This document shows positions 10,114 to 18,633 of a stretch of 64,000 bases of DNA, one piece after another; position 1 is the first letter of the stretch; each line of letters begins with the position of its first letter. This stretch comes from Cognatishimia sp. SS12. GTDB lineage: Bacteria; Pseudomonadota; Alphaproteobacteria; Rhodobacterales; Rhodobacteraceae. The translations under genes were made by a program, and so were the position numbers. The notes beneath the pieces are model-generated. The model was not told the origin of the DNA, made no database searches, and worked only from the letters and a program-made list of their open reading frames with translations. Location: NCBI RefSeq assembly GCF_028369055.1, contig NZ_JAQNCZ010000001.1, positions 62,001 through 126,000 of the forward strand. The letters are read 5' to 3'.

Positions 10114-10742
10114 CACAACATTTGACGGTCGTTGACCACCCGCTGGTGCAGCACAAGCTGACGCTGATGCGCAAGAAAGAAACCTCGACCGCTGAGTTTC
10201 GCCAGCTCCTGCGCGAGGTCAGCCAGCTTTTGGCCTATGAGGTTACGCGCGATCTGCCGCTGACCTCACAGTTGATTGAGACCCCCATGCAGGAAATGGA
10301 TGCGCCCGTTTTGGCTGGGCATAAGCTGGCTTTGGTGTCGATCCTGCGGGCGGGCAACGGCCTTTTGGACGGCATGCTTGAGCTGATCCCATCGGCGCGG
10401 GTCGGCTTTGTCGGGCTATACCGCGACGAAGAAACGTTGGAGCCGGTGCAGTATTATTTCAAAGTGCCGCCGCAATTGGGCAAGCGCCCGGTGATTGCGG
10501 TTGATCCGATGCTCGCCACCGGGAATTCGTCTGTGGCGGCTATTGATCTGCTAAAGCAGGCCGGGGCCACCAATATTCATTTCCTTTGTCTGCTGGCCTC
10601 CCCCGAAGGGGTCGCGCGCATGAAAGAGGCGCATCCAGATGTGCCAATCGTCACAGCGGCGCTGGATGACTGTCTGAACGAGCAGGGCTATATCGTGCCT
10701 GGGCTTGGGGATGCAGGCGACCGTATGTTTGGCACAAAATAG
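10110..10742 (+). CDS. upp: Uracil phosphoribosyltransferase
   Basis: Upp joins uracil to PRPP to make UMP. The 210-residue length is standard. The PRPP loop reads [11 protein letters not shown], slightly different from the common [11 protein letters not shown], and the uracil-binding C terminus [17 protein letters not shown] is intact. It is the last gene of cdd-deoA-deoB-add-upp and starts inside the add stop codon. Together the operon turns exogenous nucleosides into UMP, hypoxanthine nucleosides and pentose phosphates. No nucleoside transporter lies beside it. Confidence 0.96.
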   Translation: MTQHLTVVDHPLVQHKLTLMRKKETSTAEFRQLLREVSQLLAYEVTRDLPLTSQLIETPMQEMDAPVLAGHKLALVSILRAGNGLLDGMLELIPSARVGFVGLYRDEETLEPVQYYFKVPPQLGKRPVIAVDPMLATGNSSVAAIDLLKQAGATNIHFLCLLASPEGVARMKEAHPDVPIVTAALDDCLNEQGYIVPGLGDAGDRMFGTK

Positions 10743-10805
10743 GTCTATGCACGCTTTACTCATATAGCGGAATGCGTCTACACTGCCCCCATATCTTGTG
10801 GGGGC

Positions 10806-11768
10806 ATGATGCAGTTAACAAAAACAATCGCAATCGCAGTTGTCGCTTCGATCCTGGGTTTATCATCAGTAGACGCCCTGGGTCTGAGCAAGGATGGTTC
10901 TCCTGAAGAATTGCCACCAGCGTCCTTTAAGGGCCGTCAATTCGTAGACAGCAGTGGCTGCGTGTTTATCCGCGCAGGTGTGGATGGGTCGACCAACTGG
11001 GTGCCGCGTGTGACACGGGACCGTAAACTGGTCTGCGGGTTCAAGCCGACTTTCAGTGCCGGGGAAACCGTGCGCAATACCGCTGTGGCGGCACCGACGG
11101 TGATCACGCTCACCCCCGAAGAAAGCAACCCGGCACCGACCGCAAGCACCCGCACTGTTGCGGCAGCCGCCCCTGTTGTGAGCAAACCTGCGACAGCAAG
11201 CTACCGCAGCACCACAACCGTCAAAGCTGTGCGAACCACGCCAATGCTTGCGCCCGTCGCGCCCCCGGCCCCCGCGCCGGTGATCACAGAGGTGCAGACC
11301 GTCGCTGCCACGCAGTGTACCGGCGGCAATGCGGTCTCAGCACGCTATCAGACCCATCCCAGCGCCGCCGTGCGCTGCGGCCCGCAGGCGCAGGGCGCAA
11401 CCAGTGCAACCCTGGCTGCCAGCCAGCCCCGCCGCGCTGGCCTGAAACTGCGCCGCGCCGCGCAGCCGCTCATACCGCTGCCCGCCAGTGCCATTGTCCG
11501 GGGGCAGGTTGTGGTTGAGGGGCAGGTGCCCGGCAATACCCGCGTGGTGCCGCGTCATGTCTATGAGGCGCGCGGCAATGCCGTGACCGTGGCGAAACCG
11601 CCGCGCGGTTATAAATCCGTCTGGGACGATGATCGCCTGAACCCGCGCCGCGCCGAGCAGACCTTCAATGGCAAAGCCAAGATGGAAATGATCTGGACCA
11701 ACACTGTGCCGCGCCGTCTAAAATCCGTGCGGGCCCGCGATGTCATCACCGTGCCTGCGGGCGGGTAA
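10806..11768 (+). CDS. Exported hypothetical protein with roseobacter-type Cys domain
   Basis: A 320-residue protein with an N-terminal signal peptide (hydrophobic to about residue 25). A short conserved block follows (GRQFVDSSGCVFIRAG ... TNWVPRV ... LVCGFKP) with two cysteines that could form a disulfide. The middle is Ala/Pro/Thr-rich and low in complexity; the C-terminal 90 residues are basic and unassigned. I remember the N-terminal block from Rhodobacterales proteins that end in a SPOR peptidoglycan-binding domain, but I see no SPOR repeat here. Two adjacent ATGs (10806, 10809) follow a GGGGG leader. Confidence 0.65.
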   Translation: MMQLTKTIAIAVVASILGLSSVDALGLSKDGSPEELPPASFKGRQFVDSSGCVFIRAGVDGSTNWVPRVTRDRKLVCGFKPTFSAGETVRNTAVAAPTVITLTPEESNPAPTASTRTVAAAAPVVSKPATASYRSTTTVKAVRTTPMLAPVAPPAPAPVITEVQTVAATQCTGGNAVSARYQTHPSAAVRCGPQAQGATSATLAASQPRRAGLKLRRAAQPLIPLPASAIVRGQVVVEGQVPGNTRVVPRHVYEARGNAVTVAKPPRGYKSVWDDDRLNPRRAEQTFNGKAKMEMIWTNTVPRRLKSVRARDVITVPAGG

Positions 11769-11795
11769 TCAAACTCTGACGCGCTTTAGCACAGA

Positions 11796-12806
11796 TCAGG
11801 TGCTGCAGATTTCCTGCAGCGCCACCCAGGTTCCGTCTTTCAAAACCGGCTCTTGCACGCCGGTCACGGCATCCGCCTCGATCAGATCGATTGTGGTTTC
11901 CCCCGAGATGTCCACCGCATAGGCATAGGGTGTCGCAGGCAGACGCAGGGCATTGAAATGCGCTGCAAGGGCCGCCATGTCCAACGGAGCTGGATCGCTG
12001 CTGGCAAGGGTTTCAGAGAATGCCTTGAGCGTCTCAGGCGTCAGCTCTGCCGTCGTCAGCAAGCGAAAGCTTGCGCTGATCCCGCCGGTTTCCAGCAGTT
12101 TTTCAAGCGGATCATTTTGCTGCATGCGCAGGCTTTCTGCCACGAGATAGCCGATTGCCACCGCGGGATCTTCGGTGTCCTCAAGGACTGCGCGGGACAA
12201 GAGAATAATCTTGCCGGGCAGGGCGGCAGTGCTGCGAATGCCGCTGGGCACCACGATGATCTCTTTGGCACCAACCCGCTCTGCCAGCCGTTTCAGTGTC
12301 GGCGTCAGCGCGGGTTTGCGGCAGGGCGTGCCTGTGACCGCGCTGAGATGACCAAGGATATCCTGGCCGATCACCGTGCGGTTAAGATCGGGCATGACCT
12401 TGGTGACATGGCCGCGCAGAGCGTCCGGCAGCCAGAACACCGCGCCTGCCACCATGGCAAGCAGGCTTCCCCCAAGAACGACACTACGCAAGCGGCCCGG
12501 GCGCGGCTCATGGCGGTGAATGGCCCGGCGCAGTTTTTCGATGGCATCGATCATCTCATGTTGATCTTCGGCCAACTCGAGCGTTTCATCCGCATCGCCA
12601 AACGGGTGAAACACCGCCGGGAATTTTCCGGGATTGGCGCGTTCAATCGCCGGAATAGACCAGTGGGTCAGCGGCCGATCCTGCATGTCTGAAATCAACA
12701 GGGTCGCATCCCCGATCGAGGCAATCACCTCGCGGCGCTGCGCGCCTGCCTCTGCGCGCCACAGGCCAGAGGCTTCGAGCCGTTGATATTGATTGAGGGC
12801 GGTCAT
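11796..12806 (-). CDS. Membrane-anchored hypothetical protein with a peptidase-M48-like layout lacking HExxH
   Basis: A 336-residue protein with a cytoplasmic N-terminal part of about 105 residues, one transmembrane helix at about 107-127 and a C-terminal domain. Residues 196-230 (LPGKIILLSRAVLE ... DPAVAIGYLVAESLR) resemble the region before and through the zinc helix of M48 metallopeptidases, but the HExxH motif is replaced by VAESLR, so zinc catalysis is not expected. Function is unknown. It is convergent with the gene at 10.8 kb, with a 27-bp gap, and divergent from the sulfotransferase. Confidence 0.6.
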   Translation of the reverse strand: MTALNQYQRLEASGLWRAEAGAQRREVIASIGDATLLISDMQDRPLTHWSIPAIERANPGKFPAVFHPFGDADETLELAEDQHEMIDAIEKLRRAIHRHEPRPGRLRSVVLGGSLLAMVAGAVFWLPDALRGHVTKVMPDLNRTVIGQDILGHLSAVTGTPCRKPALTPTLKRLAERVGAKEIIVVPSGIRSTAALPGKIILLSRAVLEDTEDPAVAIGYLVAESLRMQQNDPLEKLLETGGISASFRLLTTAELTPETLKAFSETLASSDPAPLDMAALAAHFNALRLPATPYAYAVDISGETTIDLIEADAVTGVQEPVLKDGTWVALQEICST

Positions 12807-12931
12807 ATTGCTGAGGCTGCTCGTTTTTTTGTTGTGCGTAATTTACACCGCTTGGCGGCCTATCGCAATTCACCATTCGGCGCATGATCTGGCCGCTGGC
12901 CCCAAGGCAGTTGCCGCGCTAAGGTTCTCAT

Positions 12932-13576
12932 ATGATCGTATCACGCGGACGTCGCTATATTTTTGTTCACATACCGAAAACCGGGGGCACCGCGCTGTCG
13001 CTGGCACTTGAGGCGCGCGCGATGAAAGATGATATAATGATGGGCGACACGCCCAAAGCTGTGCGCCGCCGCCGTCGCACCAAGGGTGTGCAGGCCGCCG
13101 GGCGGCTGTGGAAACACTCAACCTTGTCCGACATTGACGGAATGGTGACGCCCGAAGAGGTGCAGGCGTTTTTTACCTTTACCTTGGTGCGCAACCCCTG
13201 GGATCGGCTCGTGAGCTATTTTCATTGGCTGCGCGAACAAAAGTTTGAACATACGGCGGTTATTCTGGCGAAGTCTTTGACATTCAAAGAATTTCTTCTG
13301 CATCCACATACGCAGATGTCACTGCGCAACATGCCCTATGGCCGGTATGTGACCTCAATTGACGGGCAGGAGGCCTGCGATCTTTTCATCCGGCTTGAGG
13401 CTTTTGAGACAGATGCGGCCCCGCTGTTTGACCACCTTGGGTTCGCGCTCGATCTGCCCCACGTGAACGCTTCTGAGCGCGGCAAAGACCACCGGGCGTA
13501 TTATGATGAAGAAACCGCGGCCATCGTTGAGACTATCTGCGCGCAGGACATCGTGCGATTTGGCTATCAGTTCTAG
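12932..13576 (+). CDS. Sulfotransferase family protein
   Basis: A 214-residue protein of the PAPS-dependent sulfotransferase superfamily. The 5'-phosphosulfate loop is HIPKTGGT (residues 13-20) and the 3'-phosphate-binding motif is LVRNPWDRLVSY (about 85-96). Such enzymes transfer sulfate to carbohydrate or peptide acceptors; the acceptor here is unknown and no polysaccharide cluster lies nearby. Residues 41-60 are strikingly Arg-rich (VRRRRRTKG). A strong terminator follows the stop. Confidence 0.8.
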   Translation: MIVSRGRRYIFVHIPKTGGTALSLALEARAMKDDIMMGDTPKAVRRRRRTKGVQAAGRLWKHSTLSDIDGMVTPEEVQAFFTFTLVRNPWDRLVSYFHWLREQKFEHTAVILAKSLTFKEFLLHPHTQMSLRNMPYGRYVTSIDGQEACDLFIRLEAFETDAAPLFDHLGFALDLPHVNASERGKDHRAYYDEETAAIVETICAQDIVRFGYQF

Positions 13577-13595
13577 CGCAGCGGTCTGAAAGGAA

Positions 13596-13632
13596 CGCGC
13601 CCGCCGAAATCCGGCAGGCGCGATTGTTTTTT
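13596..13632 (+). terminator. Rho-independent terminator after the sulfotransferase gene
   Basis: An 11-bp stem with one mismatch pairs 13596-13606 (CGCGCCCGCCG) with 13612-13622 around a 5-nt loop. It is followed by ATTG and six T. The T run touches the last codon of fadJ on the other strand, so the two convergent transcription units are packed closely. Confidence 0.85.
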
Positions 13633-15820
13633 AGGCAGCTTTGCTGGTGTCAAACCGGCCATAAAAGCTTTGGTTCTTCTCTGCCATGTCGCGCAGCAAT
13701 TCGGGGCAGGCAAAGCGCGCACCATGGGCTGCCGCCAACTGGTCGGCGGTTTCTGCGGCCCAGGGGCTGCCGACGATATCCAGCCAGCTAAAGGGGCCTC
13801 CGGACCAGGGGGCGAAACCCCAGCCCAAGATTGCGCCAACATCGCCCTCGCGGATATCCTCCAGCACGCCTTCTTCCAGCGCGCGCACCGCTTCCAGCAC
13901 CTGCGCGAACATCAGGCGATTTTGCACCTCTGTCAGCTCGGGCTGCTGCTCCAGCCGGGGGAATTGGTCTGCCAGCCCTGTCCAATAGCCCTGGCGCTTG
14001 CCCTTCTCGTCATAGTCATAAAAGCCTGCGCCCGCTTTGCGGCCAAGACGGCCTGCGCTTTCCATAAAGAAAATCACATCATCCACGGCATCGTCGGGAT
14101 AGGCATCCCCCATCGCCGCCTTGGTGGCGCGGGCGATCTTGGCCCCCAGCTCGACCGACGTTTCATCGACCAACTGCAGCGGCCCAACCGGGAAGCCCAA
14201 AAGCTGCGCCGCATTGTCGATCAGGGCAGGGGCGACCCCCTCGCCGATCATGCGCAAGCCCTCGTTGATATAGGGGATGATGCAGCGGTTGGCATAAAAG
14301 AACCGCGCATCATTCACGACAATCGGGGTCTTGCGGATCTGACGCACGAAATCCAGCGCCTTGGCCACAGCCCGGTCGCCCGTCTGAGCGCCCTTGATGA
14401 TCTCAACCAGCATCATCTTTTCCACCGGGCTAAAGAAGTGAATGCCAATGAACTGCTCTGCGCGCACCGAGGCCTTGGCCAAATCGCTGATCGGCAGGGT
14501 CGAAGTATTGGAGGCAAAAATCGCATCTTCAGGAATGATCGCTTCAACCTTTTGGGTCATTTCCGCCTTGACCTTGGGGTCTTCGAACACCGCTTCGATG
14601 ATCAGATCAACATCCTTGAGGGTTGAAAGATCGGTGGTGGCCGTGATGCGCGACAGCAGGGCCTCCTTCTGCTCGGGCGTGGATTTCTTACGCGCAATGC
14701 CCTTGTCGGCATAGGTCGCGCTATAGGCTTTGCCCCGATCGGCGGCCTCTTGGTTTTGGTCGATCAATACCACGTCGATGCCCGCTTTGGCCGACACCAG
14801 CGCAATGCCTGCGCCCATCATGCCGGCGCCCAATACGCCGATCTTGCGCACGGTCTCATCGGCAACGTCCGGACGGCTTGCGCCTTTTTCCAGCGCTTCC
14901 TTGTTGATAAAGAGGCTGCGGATCATCGCCGCCGAGCTGGGGTTCATCAGCACATTGGTGAACCAGCGCGCCTCGATCTTCAGCGCGGTATCAAAGGGCA
15001 CCAGCGCCCCTTCATAGACCGCGGACAGCAGCGCTTTGGCCGCCGGGTAGGCCCCCCAGGTTTTGCCGTGCACCATGGCAGAGGCTCCGACAAACGTCAT
15101 GAAACCTGCCGGGTGATAAGGCGCGCCTCCGGGGATTTTATAGCCTTTTTCATCCCAGGGTTTGACGATCTTTGGCGCGCTCAAAATCCAAGCGCGTGCG
15201 TCGGCCATTGGATCAGCGCTGACCTCGTCGATCAGGCCGGCCTGCTTGGCCTTGGCGGGGCTGCTCAATTTGCCTTCCAGCAAGAAAGGCGCCGCCGCCA
15301 TAGCCCCCATTTTGCGCACCAGCCGCGTGGTGCCGCCTGCGCCGGGGAAGATCCCGACCATGATTTCGGGCAGGCCGATCTTGGCCTTTGGGTTGTCTGC
15401 GGCGAAAATCCGGTGACACGCCAGCGGGATTTCAAGCCCAATGCCCAGCCCGGTGCCGGGCATGACACATGCAATCGGCTTGCCGCCCTTGTTGGTCTTT
15501 GGCTCCATGCCCGCGCGCTCAATTTTGCGCAGGATGCGGTGCATGTTCATGATGCCATCAAACAGCCCCTGCGCCGGGTTATCGCCCGCCATGGCTTTCA
15601 TCTTGGCAATGATGTTCAGATCCATGCCGCCAGCAAAGGACCCCTCTTTGCCCGAGGTCAGGATGATGCCTTTGATGGCCTCATCTGCGAGCGCGTCGTC
15701 GATGGCTGCCTCCAGCTCTTTCAGGGCGTCCAGGTTCAGCACATTCATGCTTTTGCCTTGGGTGTCCCAAACCAGCGTGGCGATGCCCTCGGCGTCTTTG
15801 GTCAATGTGAAATCACTCAT
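13631..15820 (-). CDS. fadJ: Fatty-acid oxidation complex alpha subunit (enoyl-CoA hydratase / 3-hydroxyacyl-CoA dehydrogenase)
   Basis: This bifunctional enzyme hydrates enoyl-CoA and oxidises 3-hydroxyacyl-CoA with NAD in beta-oxidation. The 729 residues hold a crotonase domain first (oxyanion region GSFAGGMDLN, PGAGGTTRLV; about residues 1-190). The NAD-binding fold follows with IGVLGAGMMGAGIALVSAKAG at about 315, then two C-terminal 3HCDH domains. ATG 15820 follows GGAGAG. Its first codons overlap the end of the cupin gene by 8 bp and it lies in the fadA-cupin-fadJ chain. The name fadJ versus fadB is by convention only. Confidence 0.92.
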   Translation of the reverse strand: MSDFTLTKDAEGIATLVWDTQGKSMNVLNLDALKELEAAIDDALADEAIKGIILTSGKEGSFAGGMDLNIIAKMKAMAGDNPAQGLFDGIMNMHRILRKIERAGMEPKTNKGGKPIACVMPGTGLGIGLEIPLACHRIFAADNPKAKIGLPEIMVGIFPGAGGTTRLVRKMGAMAAAPFLLEGKLSSPAKAKQAGLIDEVSADPMADARAWILSAPKIVKPWDEKGYKIPGGAPYHPAGFMTFVGASAMVHGKTWGAYPAAKALLSAVYEGALVPFDTALKIEARWFTNVLMNPSSAAMIRSLFINKEALEKGASRPDVADETVRKIGVLGAGMMGAGIALVSAKAGIDVVLIDQNQEAADRGKAYSATYADKGIARKKSTPEQKEALLSRITATTDLSTLKDVDLIIEAVFEDPKVKAEMTQKVEAIIPEDAIFASNTSTLPISDLAKASVRAEQFIGIHFFSPVEKMMLVEIIKGAQTGDRAVAKALDFVRQIRKTPIVVNDARFFYANRCIIPYINEGLRMIGEGVAPALIDNAAQLLGFPVGPLQLVDETSVELGAKIARATKAAMGDAYPDDAVDDVIFFMESAGRLGRKAGAGFYDYDEKGKRQGYWTGLADQFPRLEQQPELTEVQNRLMFAQVLEAVRALEEGVLEDIREGDVGAILGWGFAPWSGGPFSWLDIVGSPWAAETADQLAAAHGARFACPELLRDMAEKNQSFYGRFDTSKAA

Positions 15821-16289
15821 CTCGTCTCTCCCCATAGGGTGTGCCATCCTTGTGGGTAAACCGGATGTCCCGGTCCCGGATGTGCGCTGTCATGTCCAGA
15901 TCGCTGTAATGCGCGATCTCTGTTTCTGTGCGTGCGCCAACGGCGAGAAAGCGCAGCTCTTGGTCTGTGTCATTGCGCAGGCAATGGCCATTGCCATCCC
16001 CGGCGGGAAAGGCGGCGCACTCGCCCGCGTGCAGCAGTGTTTCGCCGGTATCATCCAGCAGTGTCGCGGTGCCCGAGATCACAAGAACCAGTTCATCCTG
16101 TGTCTCGTGCCAATGGCGCAGGCTGGATTTAGCCCCGGGTTGCAAAATGGTGATATTGGCCCCGAACTGCGTCAGCCCGGCGGCATCGCTGAACCGCAGG
16201 CTGCTGCGCCCGGCCATCTCGGCGTGAAACGCGGCCGGATAGACGGTGCCGGTGCGCGGCGCGATGGAGGTCAAGTCAACCTTGGGCAT
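15813..16289 (-). CDS. Cupin-domain protein
   Basis: A 158-residue single-domain cupin. Motif 1 is seen around HWHETQDELVLVISG with the metal-binding His and Glu residues; motif 2 lies around HAGECAAFPAGDGNGH. Function is unknown; such proteins are often small dioxygenases, isomerases or binding proteins. The start at 16289 (MPKVDLTS) shares bases with the fadA stop, and the gene overlaps fadJ by 8 bp, so it is co-translated with the beta-oxidation enzymes. That points to a role in the pathway, but this is inference. Confidence 0.8.
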   Translation of the reverse strand: MPKVDLTSIAPRTGTVYPAAFHAEMAGRSSLRFSDAAGLTQFGANITILQPGAKSSLRHWHETQDELVLVISGTATLLDDTGETLLHAGECAAFPAGDGNGHCLRNDTDQELRFLAVGARTETEIAHYSDLDMTAHIRDRDIRFTHKDGTPYGERRDE

Positions 16290-17500
16290 CAGACCCTCTC
16301 GATAATCGTGGCCGCGCCCATGCCCGAGCCGATACACAGCGTGGCAAGCCCGGTTTCCTTGTCGCTGCGTTCCAATTCATCCAGCAAGGTGCCAAGGATC
16401 ATCGCGCCGGTTGCCCCCAGCGGATGGCCCATGGCAATCGAGCCGCCATTGACGTTGACCTTGTCAGGGTCCGCATCAAAGGCCTGCTTGAAGCGCATCA
16501 CCACAGCTGCAAAGGCCTCGTTGACCTCAAAGAGATCCAGATCCTTGATGCTCATCCCGCTTTCGCGCAGGATTTTTTCGGTCACGGGCACCGGACCGGT
16601 CAGCATGATGGTCGGGTCAGTACCGATCTTGGCCGTGGCCCGGATGCGGGCGCGGGGTTTCAGCCCCATGCGCTCGCCAAACTCTTTGTTGCCAATCAGC
16701 ACGGCTGCGGCACCATCCACGATCCCCGAAGAGTTGCCCGCATGGTGAATATGGTTGATGCGCTCAAGATGCGGGTATTTCATCAGGGCGATTTTATCAA
16801 AGCCCGGCATCACCTCGCCCATGTCCTTGAACGATGGCTTCAGGCTGCCAAGCGCCTGCATATCGGTGCCCGGGCGCATGTATTCGTCATGATTCAGTAT
16901 GGTCAGACCATTGATGTCGGTGACGGGCACAACAGATTTGTCAAAATACCCGGCGTCCCAGGCCGCTTTGGCGCGGCGCTGGCTTTCCACTGCCATGGCG
17001 TCGGCCTGATCGCGGGTGAAACCATATTCGGTGGCAATGATATCGGCCGAGATGCCCTGGGGGACAAAATAATTATCAATGGCGATCGACGGATCAACGG
17101 CAATCGCGCCGCCATCCATGCCCATCTTAACGCGGCTCATACATTCAACGCCGCCCGCGATATAGGCATCGCCGCCGCCGCCGCGCACCTGATTGGCGGC
17201 CATATTGACCGCCTCAAGCCCAGAGGCGCAAAAACGGTTGATTGACACGCCAGGGATGCTTTCATCCAGATCAGATGTCAGCACCGCGGTGCGCGCCAGG
17301 CAGGCCCCTTGTTCGGCGACCTGGGTGACATTGCCCCAGATCACATCCTCGACGGCATGGCCCTCAAGCGCGTTGCGGGATTTCAGCGCATTCAGCACCA
17401 CGGCGCTCAGGCGCGGGGCGGTGACTTCGTGCAAGGCACCATCGGGCCGGCCTTTGCCGCGCACGGAGCGTACCGCGTCATAAATATAGGCGTCAGACAT
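16289..17500 (-). CDS. fadA: Acetyl-CoA C-acyltransferase (thiolase)
   Basis: The thiolase cleaves 3-ketoacyl-CoA to acetyl-CoA and a shortened acyl-CoA. The 403 residues carry all three catalytic regions: the nucleophilic Cys in NRFCASGLEA, the His in NVNGGSIAMGHPLGATG and the second Cys in CIGSGMGAA. It is 12 bp from the GST gene upstream and shares one base with the cupin gene downstream. Its partner FadJ is two genes on. The length and the HHAGNSSG segment fit degradative thiolases better than PhaA-type acetyl-CoA acetyltransferases. Confidence 0.93.
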   Translation of the reverse strand: MSDAYIYDAVRSVRGKGRPDGALHEVTAPRLSAVVLNALKSRNALEGHAVEDVIWGNVTQVAEQGACLARTAVLTSDLDESIPGVSINRFCASGLEAVNMAANQVRGGGGDAYIAGGVECMSRVKMGMDGGAIAVDPSIAIDNYFVPQGISADIIATEYGFTRDQADAMAVESQRRAKAAWDAGYFDKSVVPVTDINGLTILNHDEYMRPGTDMQALGSLKPSFKDMGEVMPGFDKIALMKYPHLERINHIHHAGNSSGIVDGAAAVLIGNKEFGERMGLKPRARIRATAKIGTDPTIMLTGPVPVTEKILRESGMSIKDLDLFEVNEAFAAVVMRFKQAFDADPDKVNVNGGSIAMGHPLGATGAMILGTLLDELERSDKETGLATLCIGSGMGAATIIERV

Positions 17501-17512
17501 GCAAGGTCTCCT

Positions 17513-18154
17513 TTACAGGCCGCGGTCGCTGGGGCGACCGGGCATCAAATCATAAGGCGCTTTCCAACCGGGCAGCGCAGAGATGTTGGACAGCCACCGG
17601 TCGATATTCGGCCAGTCGGCGCGTTCAAACCCAAAGGGTTCGGGATAATAGAGGTAGCCGCAGCACGAGAGGTCCGCGTTGGTCAGCGCATCGCCGACAA
17701 TCCAGTCGCGCCCCTCAAGATGGGTGTTCAGCGTGGTATAAGCCGCCTTCAGCCGCCCTTGCAGAAAGGCAATCGCTTCTGTGGGGCGCTTTTCGGCGGG
17801 TAGAAAGTTGAGCAAAAAGCGGGTGATGCCATTTTGGCTTGAGAGTTTGTGATTGTCCCACAGCACCCAACGCAGCACCTGATAGCGCTCTTCTGCAGTG
17901 GTGCCGCCAAACTTCCCGGTTTTTTCGGCAATATAGGCTTGAATGGCCCCGGATTGGCTGAGGCGAAAATCGCCATCCACCAGAACCGGCACTTCACCCA
18001 TTTCATTTACCGTCTGCAAATAGTCGGGCGTGCGCGCTGCGCCATTGAAGAAATCGACAAACACCGGCTCCCATTTCAGGCCGGAGAGTTCCAGCGCCAG
18101 CGCGGCCTTATAGGCATTTCCGCTTTCTCCAAAGCAATGCAGTTTGATGCTCAT
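17513..18154 (-). CDS. Glutathione S-transferase family protein
   Basis: A 213-residue protein with an N-terminal thioredoxin-like domain (SIKLHCFGESGNAYKAAL; cis-Pro in EVPVLVDG; QSGAI for glutathione binding) and an all-helical C-terminal domain from about residue 85. It probably conjugates or reduces an electrophile with glutathione. ATG 18154 has AAGGA at 7-8 nt; the ATG two codons upstream sits too close to it. It is the first gene after a 257-bp gap in the beta-oxidation block, just downstream of a repeat element (18179-18230), and 12 bp before fadA. Confidence 0.85.
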   Translation of the reverse strand: MSIKLHCFGESGNAYKAALALELSGLKWEPVFVDFFNGAARTPDYLQTVNEMGEVPVLVDGDFRLSQSGAIQAYIAEKTGKFGGTTAEERYQVLRWVLWDNHKLSSQNGITRFLLNFLPAEKRPTEAIAFLQGRLKAAYTTLNTHLEGRDWIVGDALTNADLSCCGYLYYPEPFGFERADWPNIDRWLSNISALPGWKAPYDLMPGRPSDRGL

Positions 18155-18178
18155 CAGCATGTCCTTTTGGTTGTTCAA

Positions 18179-18230
18179 GCGGGGGTTTCACACCCCCGCA
18201 CCCCCGTGGAGTATTTCTAAAAAGATGAAG
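18179..18230 (+). repeat. Roseobacter-type extragenic element, copy 1
   Basis: A perfect 8-bp hairpin, GCGGGGGT (18179-18186) with ACCCCCGC (18192-18199), is followed by GGAGTATTT (18208-18216), three variable bases and AAAAGATGAAG (18220-18230). Copy 2 at 62599-62664 has the same order of hairpin and core, with 20 of 23 core bases identical. I recall this element as widespread between Rhodobacterales genes; its function is unknown. Confidence 0.7.
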
Positions 18231-18411
18231 GCGGTTTACGAATTATGAGGAAACTTCTGACTTATTCGATCTGCGGTACAGGCTGGAGAGCCGATGACCG
18301 CAAAAGGTGAAGCCGCGCCCGCATCGCCCCCAGACAGGCGCTTGCGGGCGGGGTGACATCATTCACCTTTTTACAAATACTCATGGCTCCCCCCCTCAGA
18401 TCTGCACGCGG

Positions 18412-18624
18412 TCAGCGTTTGCGCGCTTCAAGCTCCAGATTGAACTGACGCAGTCGGTGCGCCAGCCCTTCGTCATCGGTGATGGCGTCAAAATTCTCAA
18501 AGAGAAATGACAGCGCTTCGCCTTCGTCCAACCCTGCCTCGCCAGCAAACCGTTTGAGGCGGCGATAGGCATCTTCGGTCATTGCGATGGGCAGGCGGCG
18601 GGTCAGGCGAAAACGCTTGGGCAT
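18412..18624 (-). CDS. Small ribbon-helix-helix-like protein
   Basis: A 70-residue basic protein starting MPKRFRLTRRLPIAMTEDAYRRLKRFA. A short beta-strand-like start followed by helices that begin TEDAYRRLKRFAGEAGL and EGEALSFLFENF fits the layout of ribbon-helix-helix DNA-binding proteins, though I cannot name a family. GGAGAG precedes the ATG. It lies 9 bp after the acyl-CoA dehydrogenase gene and so belongs to its operon. It could be a regulator of the locus or simply a conserved hypothetical. Confidence 0.6.
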   Translation of the reverse strand: MPKRFRLTRRLPIAMTEDAYRRLKRFAGEAGLDEGEALSFLFENFDAITDDEGLAHRLRQFNLELEARKR

Positions 18625-18633
18625 GGGCTCTCC

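Noticed and set aside
14750-15859. Plus-strand open frame of 369 codons
   Set aside because: It is antisense to fadJ, which is conserved along its whole length.
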